Source: an uncultured Oscillospiraceae bacterium
Lineage (GTDB): Bacteria > Bacillota > Clostridia > Oscillospirales > Ruminococcaceae
Assembly: GCA_910579545.1 (NCBI GenBank)
Contig: CAJTVI010000001.1
Coordinates: 124,001-188,000 of the forward strand
Direction of reading: 5' to 3'
DNA: 64,000 bases
The first letter of the stretch is position 1. Every line of letters starts with the position of its first letter. A program made the position numbers and the translations under genes. Of this stretch, positions 16,951-25,682 are shown piece by piece. The notes below the pieces were generated by a model. It saw only the letters and a list, made by a program, of their open reading frames with translations, was not told the DNA's origin and did no database searches.

Positions 16951-17508
16951 ATGGGGGGATTTGCCTTGCGGGAGCGGCAAGAGCAGGAGCTGGCCTGCCG
17001 GGCAAGGCGCGGCGACCGGGAGGCGCTGGAGGAACTGATCGCCCTTTTGTACCCGGCCGTATTCGCCTACTTTTACAAAAACACCGGCAGCTATCACGGC
17101 TCCAAGGACCTGACCCAGGAGGTTTTTATCCGCATGGCCGCCGGCATCGCCCGGTACAGGCCCATAAAGCCCTTTAAAAGCTGGCTGTTTGCCATTGCCT
17201 CCAACCAGCTTAAAAACCACTGGCGCACCCTTGCCCGCCGGCGCGAAGGCCCCCTGCCCTGCCCGGAGCCCGCCGGCCGCGACCCCGCCCTTGCCGGCAT
17301 TGAGGAGCAGGCCGTGCTAAAGGCCGCCCTTGGCCGGCTGCCGCCCGAGCAGAAGGAGGCCCTGATCCTGCGCTTTTACTGCGGCTTTGCCCTGCGGGAG
17401 ATCGCCGGCATCACCGGCGCGGCCGAGAGCACCGTCAAGGCGCGCATCCGCTACGGGCTTGAAAAACTGCGAAAGGAGCTGACCTGTGATGAACCCTGCA
17501 AACCATGA
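16951..17508 (+). CDS. ECF-type RNA polymerase sigma factor
   Basis: 185 aa from ATG 16951. Region 2 (VFAYFYKNTGSYHGSKDLTQEVFIRM, about residues 28-60) and region 4 (PPEQKEALILRFYCGFALREIAGITGAAESTVKARI, about 130-172) give the compact two-domain ECF layout. Start is uncertain: GTG 16930, ATG 16951 and TTG 16966 are in frame, and GGGGGGA at 16953-16959 would best serve TTG 16966. The next gene overlaps its end by 23 nt and encodes a membrane protein that could be a cognate anti-sigma factor. ABC transporter genes follow. I infer that it controls this operon. Confidence 0.88.
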   Translation: MGGFALRERQEQELACRARRGDREALEELIALLYPAVFAYFYKNTGSYHGSKDLTQEVFIRMAAGIARYRPIKPFKSWLFAIASNQLKNHWRTLARRREGPLPCPEPAGRDPALAGIEEQAVLKAALGRLPPEQKEALILRFYCGFALREIAGITGAAESTVKARIRYGLEKLRKELTCDEPCKP

Positions 17509-18259
17509 CCCCGCCGCCGGGCTTTGCGGCGCAGAGCAGCGGCTGGCCCGACAGATCGCCGCCGGGCCGGTGCCCCCCGTGCCGGCCGAGGAGATCCGCG
17601 CCGTGTGCAGAATGGCCGCCGCCTGCTGCTGCCCGCCCCAGGGTGCGGGCACCCTGGGATTTTGGCGGGTGGTTTGGGGCTGCCTGCGCACCCAGTGCGG
17701 CTTTTTGGGGGCTGTGGGGGCGTTTTTGCTGGCCAGCGGCGCGCTGATCCGGGCGCTTTGCGCGCAGCAGGGCCTCGATCCCCTGCCCCTGATCACGGCG
17801 CTGGCCCCCTGCCCGCTGCTGGCCTTTATCATCCGGGAACTGCAAACCCGGGATCAAAACCTTTGCGCGCTGGAAAGAACCTGCAAATATTCCCCCCGCG
17901 AGGTAATGCTGGCGCAGCTGTGGGTGTGCATGGGCCTTTACGCGCTGCTGCTGCTGGGGCTGGGCGCGGCGGTACTGCCCGGTTCGGCCGGCCTGATACG
18001 GCTGTATGCCTGCGCCTTTACCGCCCTGTTTTTGGTGGGCGGCGCGGCACTGCTTTTGCTGCCCTGTTTGTCCGGCGGGCTGCCCCTCTCGCTGCTGCTG
18101 GCGGCCTGGGTGCTGGGGGCCTCGGGGCTGCTGGCCCAGCCCGAGGTGATCGACCGGATCATGGGCGCCGCCCAAGGGCTTATGCTGGGCGGCGCGGCGC
18201 TGAGCGGGGCGTTTTTTTGCGCCGCGGCGGCAAACGCGCTCAAGCGGCGGTATGCCTGA
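17486..18259 (+). CDS. membrane protein of unknown function, possible anti-sigma factor
   Basis: 257 aa from GTG 17486 (ATG 17489 is equally possible; AAAGGAG lies 8-11 nt upstream). A cytosolic N-terminus of about 60 residues contains a cluster VCRMAAACCCPP. About six membrane helices follow (roughly residues 70-90, 100-117, 143-163, 168-188, 192-210 and 222-245). The gene overlaps the sigma factor and precedes an ABC ATPase gene. A membrane protein translated together with an ECF sigma factor is often its anti-sigma partner. No recognisable zinc anti-sigma motif (HxxxCxxC) is present, so this remains inference. Confidence 0.6.
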   Translation: MMNPANHDPAAGLCGAEQRLARQIAAGPVPPVPAEEIRAVCRMAAACCCPPQGAGTLGFWRVVWGCLRTQCGFLGAVGAFLLASGALIRALCAQQGLDPLPLITALAPCPLLAFIIRELQTRDQNLCALERTCKYSPREVMLAQLWVCMGLYALLLLGLGAAVLPGSAGLIRLYACAFTALFLVGGAALLLLPCLSGGLPLSLLLAAWVLGASGLLAQPEVIDRIMGAAQGLMLGGAALSGAFFCAAAANALKRRYA

Positions 18260-18318
18260 GCCGGCCTTCCGGCGGGCCGGGCGGCCGCAATACAATAACC
18301 CGAAAGGACCAAAAAGCA

Positions 18319-19188
18319 ATGGAACTGACAGTTAGCGAACTTACCAAGGATTTTGGCAAAAAACGCGCGGTGGACCATGTATCCTTTGCCCTTACCCCGG
18401 GGGTGTACGGCCTGCTGGGGCCAAACGGCGCGGGCAAAACCACCCTGATGAAGATGATGGTGGACCTTTTGCGCCCCACCCAGGGCAGGGTGTTGCTGGA
18501 CGGGGTGGGCATCCGGGAGTTGGGCGCCGCCTACCGGGACAAGCTGGGCTATATGCCCCAGGAAATTGGTGTGTACAAAAACTTTTCGGCCCAGCGGTTT
18601 TTATGCTACATTGCGGCCCTAAAAGGGCTTTCGGCCCGGCAGGCCGAGCAAAAAACCGCCCGGCTGCTGCGGCTTGTGGGCTTACAGGATGCCGCCAAAA
18701 AAAAGCTGGGCGGGTTTTCGGGCGGGATGCTGCGCCGCGTGGGCATTGCGCAGGCCCTCTTAAACGACCCCTCCATCCTGATTTTGGACGAGCCCACCGC
18801 CGGGCTGGACCCGCAGGAGCGCATCCGGCTGCGCAACATCCTCTCGGAGCTGGCCGAAAACCGGATCGTGCTGCTCTCCACCCATATCATATCGGACATG
18901 GAGTTTATCGCCGGCCAGGTGATCATGATGCGGGCCGGCAGCATCCTGCGCACCGGCACCACCGCCGGGCTTTTGCGCCAGATGCAGGGCAAGGTCTGGC
19001 TTGCCAGGATCCCGCACGAGGCGTTGGCCGAGGCAAAGGCGCGCTATGTGATCGGCAATATTTTGCAGCGGCCGGACGGCGTGGAGCTGCGGATCGTGGC
19101 GGACGCCCCGCCGGCCCTGCCCTGCCAGCCGGCGGGGCCGGTGCTGGAGGACGTGTTCAGCTATTATTTTGGAGGGGCTGCGCTGTGA
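18319..19188 (+). CDS. ABC transporter ATP-binding protein
   Basis: 289 aa. Walker A GPNGAGKTTL (about residues 36-45), Q-loop YMPQEIG, signature FSGGMLRRVGIAQ (normally LSGGM; F here), Walker B ILILDEPTAGLDP and the switch His in LLSTHIISD are all present. Architecture fits the drug/peptide-type (ABC-2) exporters that pair with separate permeases. It overlaps the following permease gene by 4 nt and belongs to an operon led by an ECF sigma factor. AAAGGA is upstream of ATG 18319. The substrate is unknown; lantibiotic or bacitracin-type stress export is one possibility. Confidence 0.92.
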   Translation: MELTVSELTKDFGKKRAVDHVSFALTPGVYGLLGPNGAGKTTLMKMMVDLLRPTQGRVLLDGVGIRELGAAYRDKLGYMPQEIGVYKNFSAQRFLCYIAALKGLSARQAEQKTARLLRLVGLQDAAKKKLGGFSGGMLRRVGIAQALLNDPSILILDEPTAGLDPQERIRLRNILSELAENRIVLLSTHIISDMEFIAGQVIMMRAGSILRTGTTAGLLRQMQGKVWLARIPHEALAEAKARYVIGNILQRPDGVELRIVADAPPALPCQPAGPVLEDVFSYYFGGAAL

Positions 19189-20381
19189 ACGGAAGGATCA
19201 TCAAAACCGAATTGTACAAAATCTGCTCAAAGCGGGTGGTGTGGGTCTCGATGGGGCTGTTTTTGGCCCTGTTTTTGGCGCTTCACCTGCAGTTTTTGGG
19301 CAAGCCCGGGGTACAGTACACCCTGCAGCCGGTCAAAGCCGAGCTGGCCGCCGCCCTGAAAGACGAGGCCCTGTGCGGCTTTATCCGCGAGGGCGGCTAT
19401 GCCCGCACCACCGCAGAACTATTGCCCCGCCTGCCCCAAAGCGTACAGGACTACATTGCGCAGTACCAGGGCAGCGAGCGGGTGTTCCGCTCACTGAACG
19501 CCAGCCTTGCCAGTTCGCTCAACAGCTATGTAGAGCGGGCGGACCGCCGCGCCGCCTGGCTTGCCCAGCTGGCCGAGGAGGCCGCCGCGGGCGACGGCAC
19601 CGCCCTTACGGCGGCCAAGCAGCGGATGCTGCGGCAGTACCGCGCCGCCCCGGCCCGGCTGGAACTGAACCTGGAGCCGGGCGCAAACGCCCTGATCGAT
19701 GTAAACCACGCGGCGGTTTTTCCGGGGCTGGTGATGCTGGTGATTTTGGTGGGGCTGGCGGGTGTTTACGCGGACGAAGCCGCCAGCGGCGTGCAGCCGG
19801 CCCTGCTTACCAGCCGCTAGGGGCGGGGCTGCGTATTTTGGTGCAAGGCCTGCGCGGCCGCCCTTTTTGTGGCGGGGGTGGTGGTTTGTATGGAGGGCTT
19901 TGCCCTTACGGCGGCCGCCTTTTGCTACCACTGGCCGGACACTTCGGTTACGGCCGCCAGCACCTATGGGCTCTCGCTGGCCGCCTGCCCCGGCACGGTG
20001 CTGGGGTTCTGTTTGCGGCAGGCCGCCGGCACCCTTGCGGCTGGGCTGGCGCTGGGCAGCCTGGTGCTCTGCCTGTCGGCCCACAGCAAAAGCGCGCTGG
20101 CACCCTTTTTTGCGGCGGGGCTTTACTATGGGGGCACCGCGCTGTACGCAAACCAGGCCGCTTTTCCGCCGTATCTCTCTACACTTCTTTCGCTGCCGGG
20201 CGAATGGAGCCTTTTTATGCTGCAAACCCAGGTGGAGTTGGTTTCACCCCCGCGCTGTACAAATCTGTTTGGCCTTGTGCTGCCCGCCCTTACCGCCAAC
20301 CTGCTGTTCCAGCTGGCCTTTACGGCGGCCTGCCTTGCCCTGTGCTACCGCGGCTATACCCAAAAGCAGGTGATGGCATGA
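19185..20381 (+). pseudogene. ABC-2 type permease interrupted by an in-frame TAG
   Basis: From GTG 19185 (overlapping the ATPase stop, GGAGGGG upstream) the frame runs 211 codons to TAG 19818-19820, then continues in the same frame to 20381. The first part has an N-terminal helix, a large extracytoplasmic domain with AYVERADRR-like helices, and a second helix (PGLVMLVILVGLAGVYADEAASG) ending at LLTSR just before the stop. The second part resumes with GRGCVFWCKACAAALFVAGVVV and four or five more helices. In ABC-2 permeases the phrase is commonly a continuous 'LLTSR-x-GR', so the stop replaces one codon, not a domain boundary. Options are a single-base nonsense mutation, read-through, or a sequence error. 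No frameshift is needed. Confidence 0.8.
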
Positions 20382-21172
20382 TCCGGCTTGTTTTGCGCGC
20401 CGCCCTGCTGGAGTGGCTGCATATTGCCCGCCGGGGCGCGGCCTGGCTGCTGGCGGCCTGCTTTGGGCTGCTGGCCCTGGCGGCCTGCCTGTTTGAGGGG
20501 CTGCGGCAAAGCTATTTTAGCGCCGCCCCAAGCCTGCCCCTTTTTTTGCTGGAACTGGCCGCGCCGCCCTTTTTGGCCTTGGGGCTGGCGGCCGCGCTCT
20601 GCCCGGTGTTTGCCGGCCGGGAGGAGCGGCAGGTGGCCGGCCTTGCCGACGCCTGCCGCCTGGGGCGGGCCGGCGGCGTGCTGGCAAAGCTGCTGGGCGC
20701 GCTCTGGTTTGGCGGGGGGCTCTGCCTGCTCTATGGGCTGCTCTGCGTGGGCCTGCCCGCCCTGTTTGGCCTTTACAACGGCAGCCTGCCGGTCGCCTGC
20801 CTGGGCGACGACCTTGTGCTGCACCCGGTGTGGGCCGTATGGCGGCACCTTGCCTTTGCCCTTTGCTGCCTTGGCTGCGGCTGCGCCCTGCTTGCGCTGC
20901 TGGCGCTTTGTTTTTCCCGCCGGGCGTCCGGGCCGGGGGCGGCCGCGGCCGGCTGTGCGGTGGTGCTGCTGCTGGAGGTTCTCTTTCAGCGGTTTTCCTT
21001 CCCGGTATTTCTCAGGGAATATAACCTCTGGATGCTCTTTACCCCCTATTCCCTCTTTGGCAGCACCCTCTACCCGCTGCCGCCCTGGCAAAACCTGCTG
21101 TTGGTGATGCTGGCCTTTTTGCCGGCCGCGTTGGCCCTGCTCTGGCTGCTTTTTTGCCCGCAGGAGGGCTGA
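20378..21172 (+). CDS. ABC transporter permease, second subunit
   Basis: 264 aa, intact. About six helices (roughly residues 20-38, 55-72, 105-125, 150-175, 185-205 and 235-258). It starts with an ATGA overlap on the interrupted permease gene, so its translation probably depends on ribosomes reaching the end of that gene; the upstream TAG could therefore lower its expression. It is last in the sigma factor-ABC operon and is followed by a terminator. It shows ABC-2 permease character without a diagnostic motif. Confidence 0.75.
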   Translation: MIRLVLRAALLEWLHIARRGAAWLLAACFGLLALAACLFEGLRQSYFSAAPSLPLFLLELAAPPFLALGLAAALCPVFAGREERQVAGLADACRLGRAGGVLAKLLGALWFGGGLCLLYGLLCVGLPALFGLYNGSLPVACLGDDLVLHPVWAVWRHLAFALCCLGCGCALLALLALCFSRRASGPGAAAAGCAVVLLLEVLFQRFSFPVFLREYNLWMLFTPYSLFGSTLYPLPPWQNLLLVMLAFLPAALALLWLLFCPQEG

Positions 21173-21232
21173 CCCGCGCTATCCCCCAAAGCAAAGTCAC
21201 CCGGCCTGCCCATAAACGCCAAAACCCCCGGC

Positions 21233-21277
21233 GCGTCCCCCTTGTTTAAAGGGCAGGCGCACCGGGGACGCTTTTTA
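21233..21277. terminator. terminator after the ABC operon, shared with the convergent RNase M5-like gene
   Basis: GCGTCCCC (21233-21240) pairs with GGGGACGC (21264-21271), followed by TTTTT on the plus strand. On the minus strand a GGGGGTTTTGG tail follows, so it may work both ways. Confidence 0.7.
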
Positions 21278-21868
21278 TTCGGCCGCCGGCTGCTGCGCAA
21301 GGGCGGCAAATTCCTCGTAGGTGTACAGCCGGTTCAGCAGTTCGCACAGCGCCTTTTTGGAAAGGCGCGGCGGCAGCCCGGCCTTTTTTAGCAGCGCGCG
21401 GCGGCGCACAGCGCTGCCCGCCGTGCCCGAAAGCCCCCACTCGTACAGGTCGGCATAGGTGATGGCCCGGCCGGCGCGGGGGGCGCGGGGCTCTGCGCCG
21501 GCGTCCAGCAGCGCCTGGTACAGCAGCCCGGCCGGCACCCCCTCCACCCCCAAAAGGCCCTCTTTGCCGGGCTGCGGCTTGCGCGGCTCCTTGCCTGGCA
21601 GGGCCGGCACATACGCCTGGAGCACATGCTCCTCCCCCACCAGCCCGGTGACGAAATGCCGGATGCGGAAGCCCGCGGCGTCCGGGTCGGTCAAGAGCAG
21701 GATGCCCTGCCGCCGGCCCAGGGTGCGCAGAAGGGCCTGCAGCGCCTTGTTGCGGTAGATGCCAAAGCCGTCGGTGGTAAGGATCAAAGCGTCCACCAGC
21801 CCCGCAAGCTTGGCGGCGTCGTATTTTCCCTCCACCAGCACCACCTGGCCGATGCGCAGCCGCTCCAT
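21275..21868 (-). CDS. Toprim/DUF4093 protein, ribonuclease M5-like
   Basis: 197 aa. An N-terminal Toprim domain shows the catalytic Glu in VLVEGKYDAAKL (about residue 14) and the acidic pair in LLTDPDAAG (about 60). The C-terminal DUF4093 region follows (ITYADLYEWGLSGTAGS, RRALLKKAGLPPRLSKKALCELLNRLYTYEEF). This is the layout of RNase M5 (RnmV), which matures 5S rRNA in low-GC Firmicutes. Here the gene follows holA with a one-base overlap instead of sitting by ksgA, so orthology to rnmV is likely but not proven. Confidence 0.8.
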   Translation of the reverse strand: MERLRIGQVVLVEGKYDAAKLAGLVDALILTTDGFGIYRNKALQALLRTLGRRQGILLLTDPDAAGFRIRHFVTGLVGEEHVLQAYVPALPGKEPRKPQPGKEGLLGVEGVPAGLLYQALLDAGAEPRAPRAGRAITYADLYEWGLSGTAGSAVRRRALLKKAGLPPRLSKKALCELLNRLYTYEEFAALAQQPAAE

Positions 21869-22902
21869 CAGCGAGCCCCCACCGCCGCCAGGCGGCAGAC
21901 CGCCTGCTCCAGCAAAATATCCTTATTGAGGGGGGAACTTTTGAGGGCGGTATCCAGCTCCTGCAAAACCTGCAGCGAGGCCGCAAGCTGGCGTTTTGTG
22001 TAGCGGGCCGCCGCCTCGCCGGATTTTTTGAGCCGGTAGTCCTTGCCGGTGTAGGCAAAATCCTTGAACACCTGCTGGTAGGGGCGCTGGGCCTCCTGCC
22101 CGGCCTTGACCCGGTACATATCCAGGTAGCTTGCGATCATGGCCGCCGCAATGCTGGCGGGGTCGTTTTGGGCGCGCCGCAGCGCCTGCAGCTTTTTGCA
22201 GGCCGCCGCGGCGTTTTTGCCGTTGATAAGCCGGATCATCTCAAACACGTCCGCCTCAAGGCTTTGCACCCCCATCTGCCGCACAAGCGCCGGCGTGATC
22301 TCGGTATAGCCGCAGGCCGCCGCCAGCTTGTCCAGTTCGTTTTGCAGCAAAAAGAGGTCCGGTCCGCAGCGTTCCAGCATCAGGCGGGCCGCCCCATCCG
22401 GCAAAACGGTATCCAACTCCCTGGCGCGGGCCGAGAGCAGCTGGGCCATTTCCCGCTGGGTGGGCGGGGCCATCTGGGCCGCGTAGCCCAGCTGCCCACA
22501 GCAGGCGATCAGCCGCTCGGCCCGCTTGGGCATGTTTTTTAGCGTCCGTTCGTCCTCAAACCGGGTGGTGAGGATAAACGCCGCGTTTTCGGCGCTGGAA
22601 AGCAGGTCGCATAGGCTGTCCAGGTCCTTGTCGGAATAGGCGGAGGGCTGCAAAAAGGGCAGCAGGATCACCCGGCGGGTGCCAAACAGCGAGATCACGC
22701 CCGCCGCCATGGTCAGTTCCCCAAGGTCGGGGGCGGGGCCGTCCAGCCTGGTCACCTCTAAATCCTCGTCCTCCTCCCCCTTGAGCGCCGAGAGGGCCCG
22801 GCCGGCCGCGCGCTGCAAAAAAAACGGGTCCGACCCATAAAAATAGTACACCGGCACGCCTTTTTTAAGCGCCGCGCTCAGGGCTGCGTCACTGTGGATC
22901 AT
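21868..22902 (-). CDS. holA: DNA polymerase III subunit delta
   Basis: 344 aa from ATG 22902, with GGAGG 6 nt upstream. The start MIHSDAALSAALKKGVPVYYFYGSDPFFLQRA is typical of the clamp-loader delta subunit, with the degenerate nucleotide-binding region near residues 20-35 and a C-terminal helical collar domain (LKKSGEAAARYTKRQLAASLQVLQELD). Delta opens the beta clamp during loading. The start overlaps the end of comEC by 14 nt; comEC-holA adjacency is common in Firmicutes. Confidence 0.93.
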   Translation of the reverse strand: MIHSDAALSAALKKGVPVYYFYGSDPFFLQRAAGRALSALKGEEDEDLEVTRLDGPAPDLGELTMAAGVISLFGTRRVILLPFLQPSAYSDKDLDSLCDLLSSAENAAFILTTRFEDERTLKNMPKRAERLIACCGQLGYAAQMAPPTQREMAQLLSARARELDTVLPDGAARLMLERCGPDLFLLQNELDKLAAACGYTEITPALVRQMGVQSLEADVFEMIRLINGKNAAAACKKLQALRRAQNDPASIAAAMIASYLDMYRVKAGQEAQRPYQQVFKDFAYTGKDYRLKKSGEAAARYTKRQLAASLQVLQELDTALKSSPLNKDILLEQAVCRLAAVGAR

Positions 22903-24967
22903 GCAAAACCTCCTCAAAGGTCACCGAGCGCCCCGGCCGCAGCCGCAGGATCGGGTCGGTGCGGGAATAAAGGCGGATACAGCCCTGCGGCAGATGTTCC
23001 AGCCAGGGGTAGGCGGCGCTGGTGTACAGCACCGCGCCGGGCCGCAGGCTGCCGGGCGCGCCCGGCCCCGCCAGCAGCAGGTCCACCGGGACCTGCTGCC
23101 CAAACCGTGGGCTGCCGCTGGCCATGGCGGCGGTATACCCGCCGGCCGAGAGCAGTACCAGATTGCCCTGCCCGCCGTTCCACAGCCGCAGGCTTACCCC
23201 GCCAAACAGGCGGGCCTGCTCCTGGTTTTGGGGCAGCTCTTCCAGCAAAAGGGTGGTTTGCGCGGCAAGGGGCTGGGCGCCCGGCTCGGCCCGCAGGTCC
23301 ACCAGCAGGGCCGGCGGGCCAATGCCGCGCAGCTCCAGGTACCGGCTTACCGCCTGGGCGTTTGTGCTGCCGCCCCGAAAAAGCACCAGCGCCTGCCCGT
23401 TTTGCAGCACCACCGCGCAGGGGTTGTACCCGCTGCCCACCAGCGCCAGTTCCACCACGTCCTGGCTGAGGGCGCCGCCGCAAAGCACGGCCGCCAGCAA
23501 AACGCCGGGCGCGGCCAGCCAAAAGCGGCCAAAGCAGCCGGCACGCCAGGCCCAAAGCCCCAGCAAAAACAGGCAGGCCCACACAAACAGGGCATACCCC
23601 CGGTGCAGCGCAAGAAAGGCAAAGGGCAGCTTTACCAAGGCGGCGGCGATGCCGCAAAAGCATTTTGCCAGCAGGCTGCCGGCAAACGAGCACAGGCGGT
23701 GCAGCGGCCACAAAAAGGGCACAAACCCGAGCACCGCGCAGCCCAGCCCACAAAACAGCAGCGGCTTTACCAGCCAGAGGGTCAAAAGGTTGGCCGGCAG
23801 GGCCGCCCCGCTTACCGCAATGCCGTTCCACAGCTGTACCGGCAGGGTAAACAGCACCGCAAAAAGCGAGGGCAGCGCCCACTCTGCGGCGCGGTTCAGC
23901 AGCCGGCCCAGCCGGCCGCGGGCCGGGCAAAAGGCCCCAAACCGGCGCGCCGCCCGGCCCGCAAACAGCACCCCCAGGGTGGCGCAGACCGAAAGCTGGA
24001 GCCCTACATCCCCCGCCGCATAGGGGTTTTGCAGCCCCAGCAAAAGGGCGGCAAAGCCCAGCGAGGTCACGGCGTCCGGCGTAAGCAGCAAAAGCGAGCC
24101 CACCTGGCAGAGGATGGCCGCAAGTCCCGCCCGGCAAACCGAGGGGCCAAACCCGCTTACCGCCATCAGCAGCAGCACAAGGCAAAGGGTGAGCAGCGCC
24201 CGCAGCCGGTAAAAGCGGCGGCGGTTTTTGCCCCCGCCCAAAAATCCGGCCAAAATGCCCAGATGCAGCCCGGACACCACCAGCACGTGCGAAAGCCCGG
24301 CCGAGCGGAAGAGCCGCCGCTGCCCGGCCGAGAGGGCGGTTTTGTCCCCCGTGGTCATGGCCCGCAACACGCCGCGGTAGGGCTTTGGGATGTAGCGGGC
24401 GATGTTTGCGCCAAAAGCCCGGCGAAGACCGCGCACGGCCGCCCGCCACCCGCCGGCAGAGCCCGCGCGGGCAAACTCCCCCGCGTACTCGGCCCGCAAA
24501 AAGACGCCGTCGGCATAATACGAGGGGCGCCAGACATCCTGCTCCAGCCCGCGCAGCAAAAAGCGGCCCTCCACAAGGTCGCCCGCCTCGCACTCTGGCA
24601 GGGCGTCAAAGGCGATGTGCAGGGGGCTGCCCGGTTTTGCCCCGTTCAGCAGCAGCACCCGCGCCTCGCCCCGCACAATGCCGTCCCCATAGGAGGCCCC
24701 CGCCTCGGTAACCTCCAAACGCAGGGCGTATTCGCCGCCGGAAAGCCTCTCGGCCGGGATAACCCGCCGCACCCGGTACACGCAGAACAGCCCCAGCGCC
24801 AGCAGGCCGGCCGCCAAAAGCAGGCGCGGATAGCCCCTGCGGCCCTTATAAAGGTATGCGCCCAACACGAAAAGCGCCGCCGGCAGGAACCCCGCCAGCG
24901 GCGCCGAGATCAGCAGCCACTGCGCAGCCAAAAACCCAAGGCCAAAAACCGCCAGCGGGCGCCGCAC
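22889..24967 (-). CDS. comEC: ComEC/Rec2 family DNA uptake channel protein
   Basis: 692 aa from GTG 24967, placed 4 nt after the upstream stop; the SD is weak (CTAAGG). Order: two or three N-terminal helices, a DUF4131-type domain (about residues 60-170), then the Competence domain with VLVVSGLHLGILAGFLGG (about 252), SGFGPSVCRAGLAA and NPYAAGDVGLQLSVCATLGVL, about eight helices. ComEC forms the channel for incoming single-stranded DNA. The C-terminal 200 residues sit where other ComEC proteins have a metallo-beta-lactamase-like domain, but no HxHxDH motif is present, so that domain is absent or degenerate. It lies downstream of a phosphoribosyltransferase gene and upstream of holA. Confidence 0.88.
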   Translation of the reverse strand: MRRPLAVFGLGFLAAQWLLISAPLAGFLPAALFVLGAYLYKGRRGYPRLLLAAGLLALGLFCVYRVRRVIPAERLSGGEYALRLEVTEAGASYGDGIVRGEARVLLLNGAKPGSPLHIAFDALPECEAGDLVEGRFLLRGLEQDVWRPSYYADGVFLRAEYAGEFARAGSAGGWRAAVRGLRRAFGANIARYIPKPYRGVLRAMTTGDKTALSAGQRRLFRSAGLSHVLVVSGLHLGILAGFLGGGKNRRRFYRLRALLTLCLVLLLMAVSGFGPSVCRAGLAAILCQVGSLLLLTPDAVTSLGFAALLLGLQNPYAAGDVGLQLSVCATLGVLFAGRAARRFGAFCPARGRLGRLLNRAAEWALPSLFAVLFTLPVQLWNGIAVSGAALPANLLTLWLVKPLLFCGLGCAVLGFVPFLWPLHRLCSFAGSLLAKCFCGIAAALVKLPFAFLALHRGYALFVWACLFLLGLWAWRAGCFGRFWLAAPGVLLAAVLCGGALSQDVVELALVGSGYNPCAVVLQNGQALVLFRGGSTNAQAVSRYLELRGIGPPALLVDLRAEPGAQPLAAQTTLLLEELPQNQEQARLFGGVSLRLWNGGQGNLVLLSAGGYTAAMASGSPRFGQQVPVDLLLAGPGAPGSLRPGAVLYTSAAYPWLEHLPQGCIRLYSRTDPILRLRPGRSVTFEEVLHDPQ

Positions 24968-24971
24968 TGCC

Positions 24972-25511
24972 TTAGTGGAAGAAGAGGGGCAGCGGCTCGA
25001 GGAACAGGATGTCCTTGCGCTGGGCCGCATCGCCCTCGGCCAGCACAGCCGCGCAGCCCGCTACCGTGCCGGTGCTGCGCCCGGCCAGCGCCTCCAGCGC
25101 GTGCAGCGAGCCGCCGGTGCTGATCACGTCGTCCACGATCAGGATCCGCTTGCCGTTCATGGCATCCAGGTCCTTTTTGTCGATCACAAGGGTCTGCTTG
25201 GCCGCCGTGGTGATCGACTGGTCCTCCACCACCACCGGCTCCTTCATGTAAAGTTTTACGCCTTTACGGGCAGGGATGTACGGCTTGCCGCTCTGCCGGC
25301 TCATCTCGTAGGCCAGCGGGATGCCCTTGGCCTCGGCGGTAAGGATCACGTCGAACTCGGGGCATTTTGCCAGCAGTTCCTTGGCGCAGGCCACCGTAAG
25401 TTCTACATCGCTGAACATGATAAACGCCGCAATAGACAGCTTATCGTTCAATTTGCACACGGGCAACTCCCGCGTAAGGCCCGCCACATGCAGGGTATAG
25501 GTCTCGTTCAT
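24972..25511 (-). CDS. purine-type phosphoribosyltransferase (adenine/xanthine phosphoribosyltransferase-like)
   Basis: 179 aa from ATG 25511, with AAAGGAG about 8 nt upstream. The type I PRTase fold is clear: VILTAEAKGIPLAYEMS, a flexible-loop region near VVVEDQSITTAAKQTL and the PRPP-binding motif RILIVDDVISTGGS (about 118-131). These enzymes salvage free purine bases using PRPP. Adenine is the usual annotation for this clostridial subgroup, but substrate specificity is not readable here. comEC begins 4 nt after its stop. Confidence 0.85.
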   Translation of the reverse strand: MNETYTLHVAGLTRELPVCKLNDKLSIAAFIMFSDVELTVACAKELLAKCPEFDVILTAEAKGIPLAYEMSRQSGKPYIPARKGVKLYMKEPVVVEDQSITTAAKQTLVIDKKDLDAMNGKRILIVDDVISTGGSLHALEALAGRSTGTVAGCAAVLAEGDAAQRKDILFLEPLPLFFH

Positions 25512-25682
25512 GGTATCCGCTCCTTTGCTTTTGTTGGGTTGGCTTGATAAGACAGCATGAAAAGGCATATTGCTTTACAGCATTCCCGCGGCCGTAACGG
25601 CGGGCAGGCCCATCCCCTTGCGGGGGCATTGCCCCGCCCCCGCAAGGCGCTTAGCCCGGCATCCAAAAGGGCCGCGGCGGCT

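Noticed and set aside
19818..19820. Pyrrolysine insertion at the TAG codon
   Set aside because: No pyl genes are in the window, ABC permeases are not known to use pyrrolysine, and a simple nonsense mutation or base error explains the data.
22901..25123. A 740-codon open frame on the plus strand
   Set aside because: It is antisense to comEC and the phosphoribosyltransferase gene; rich in Gln, Ala and Lys, with no recognisable fold.
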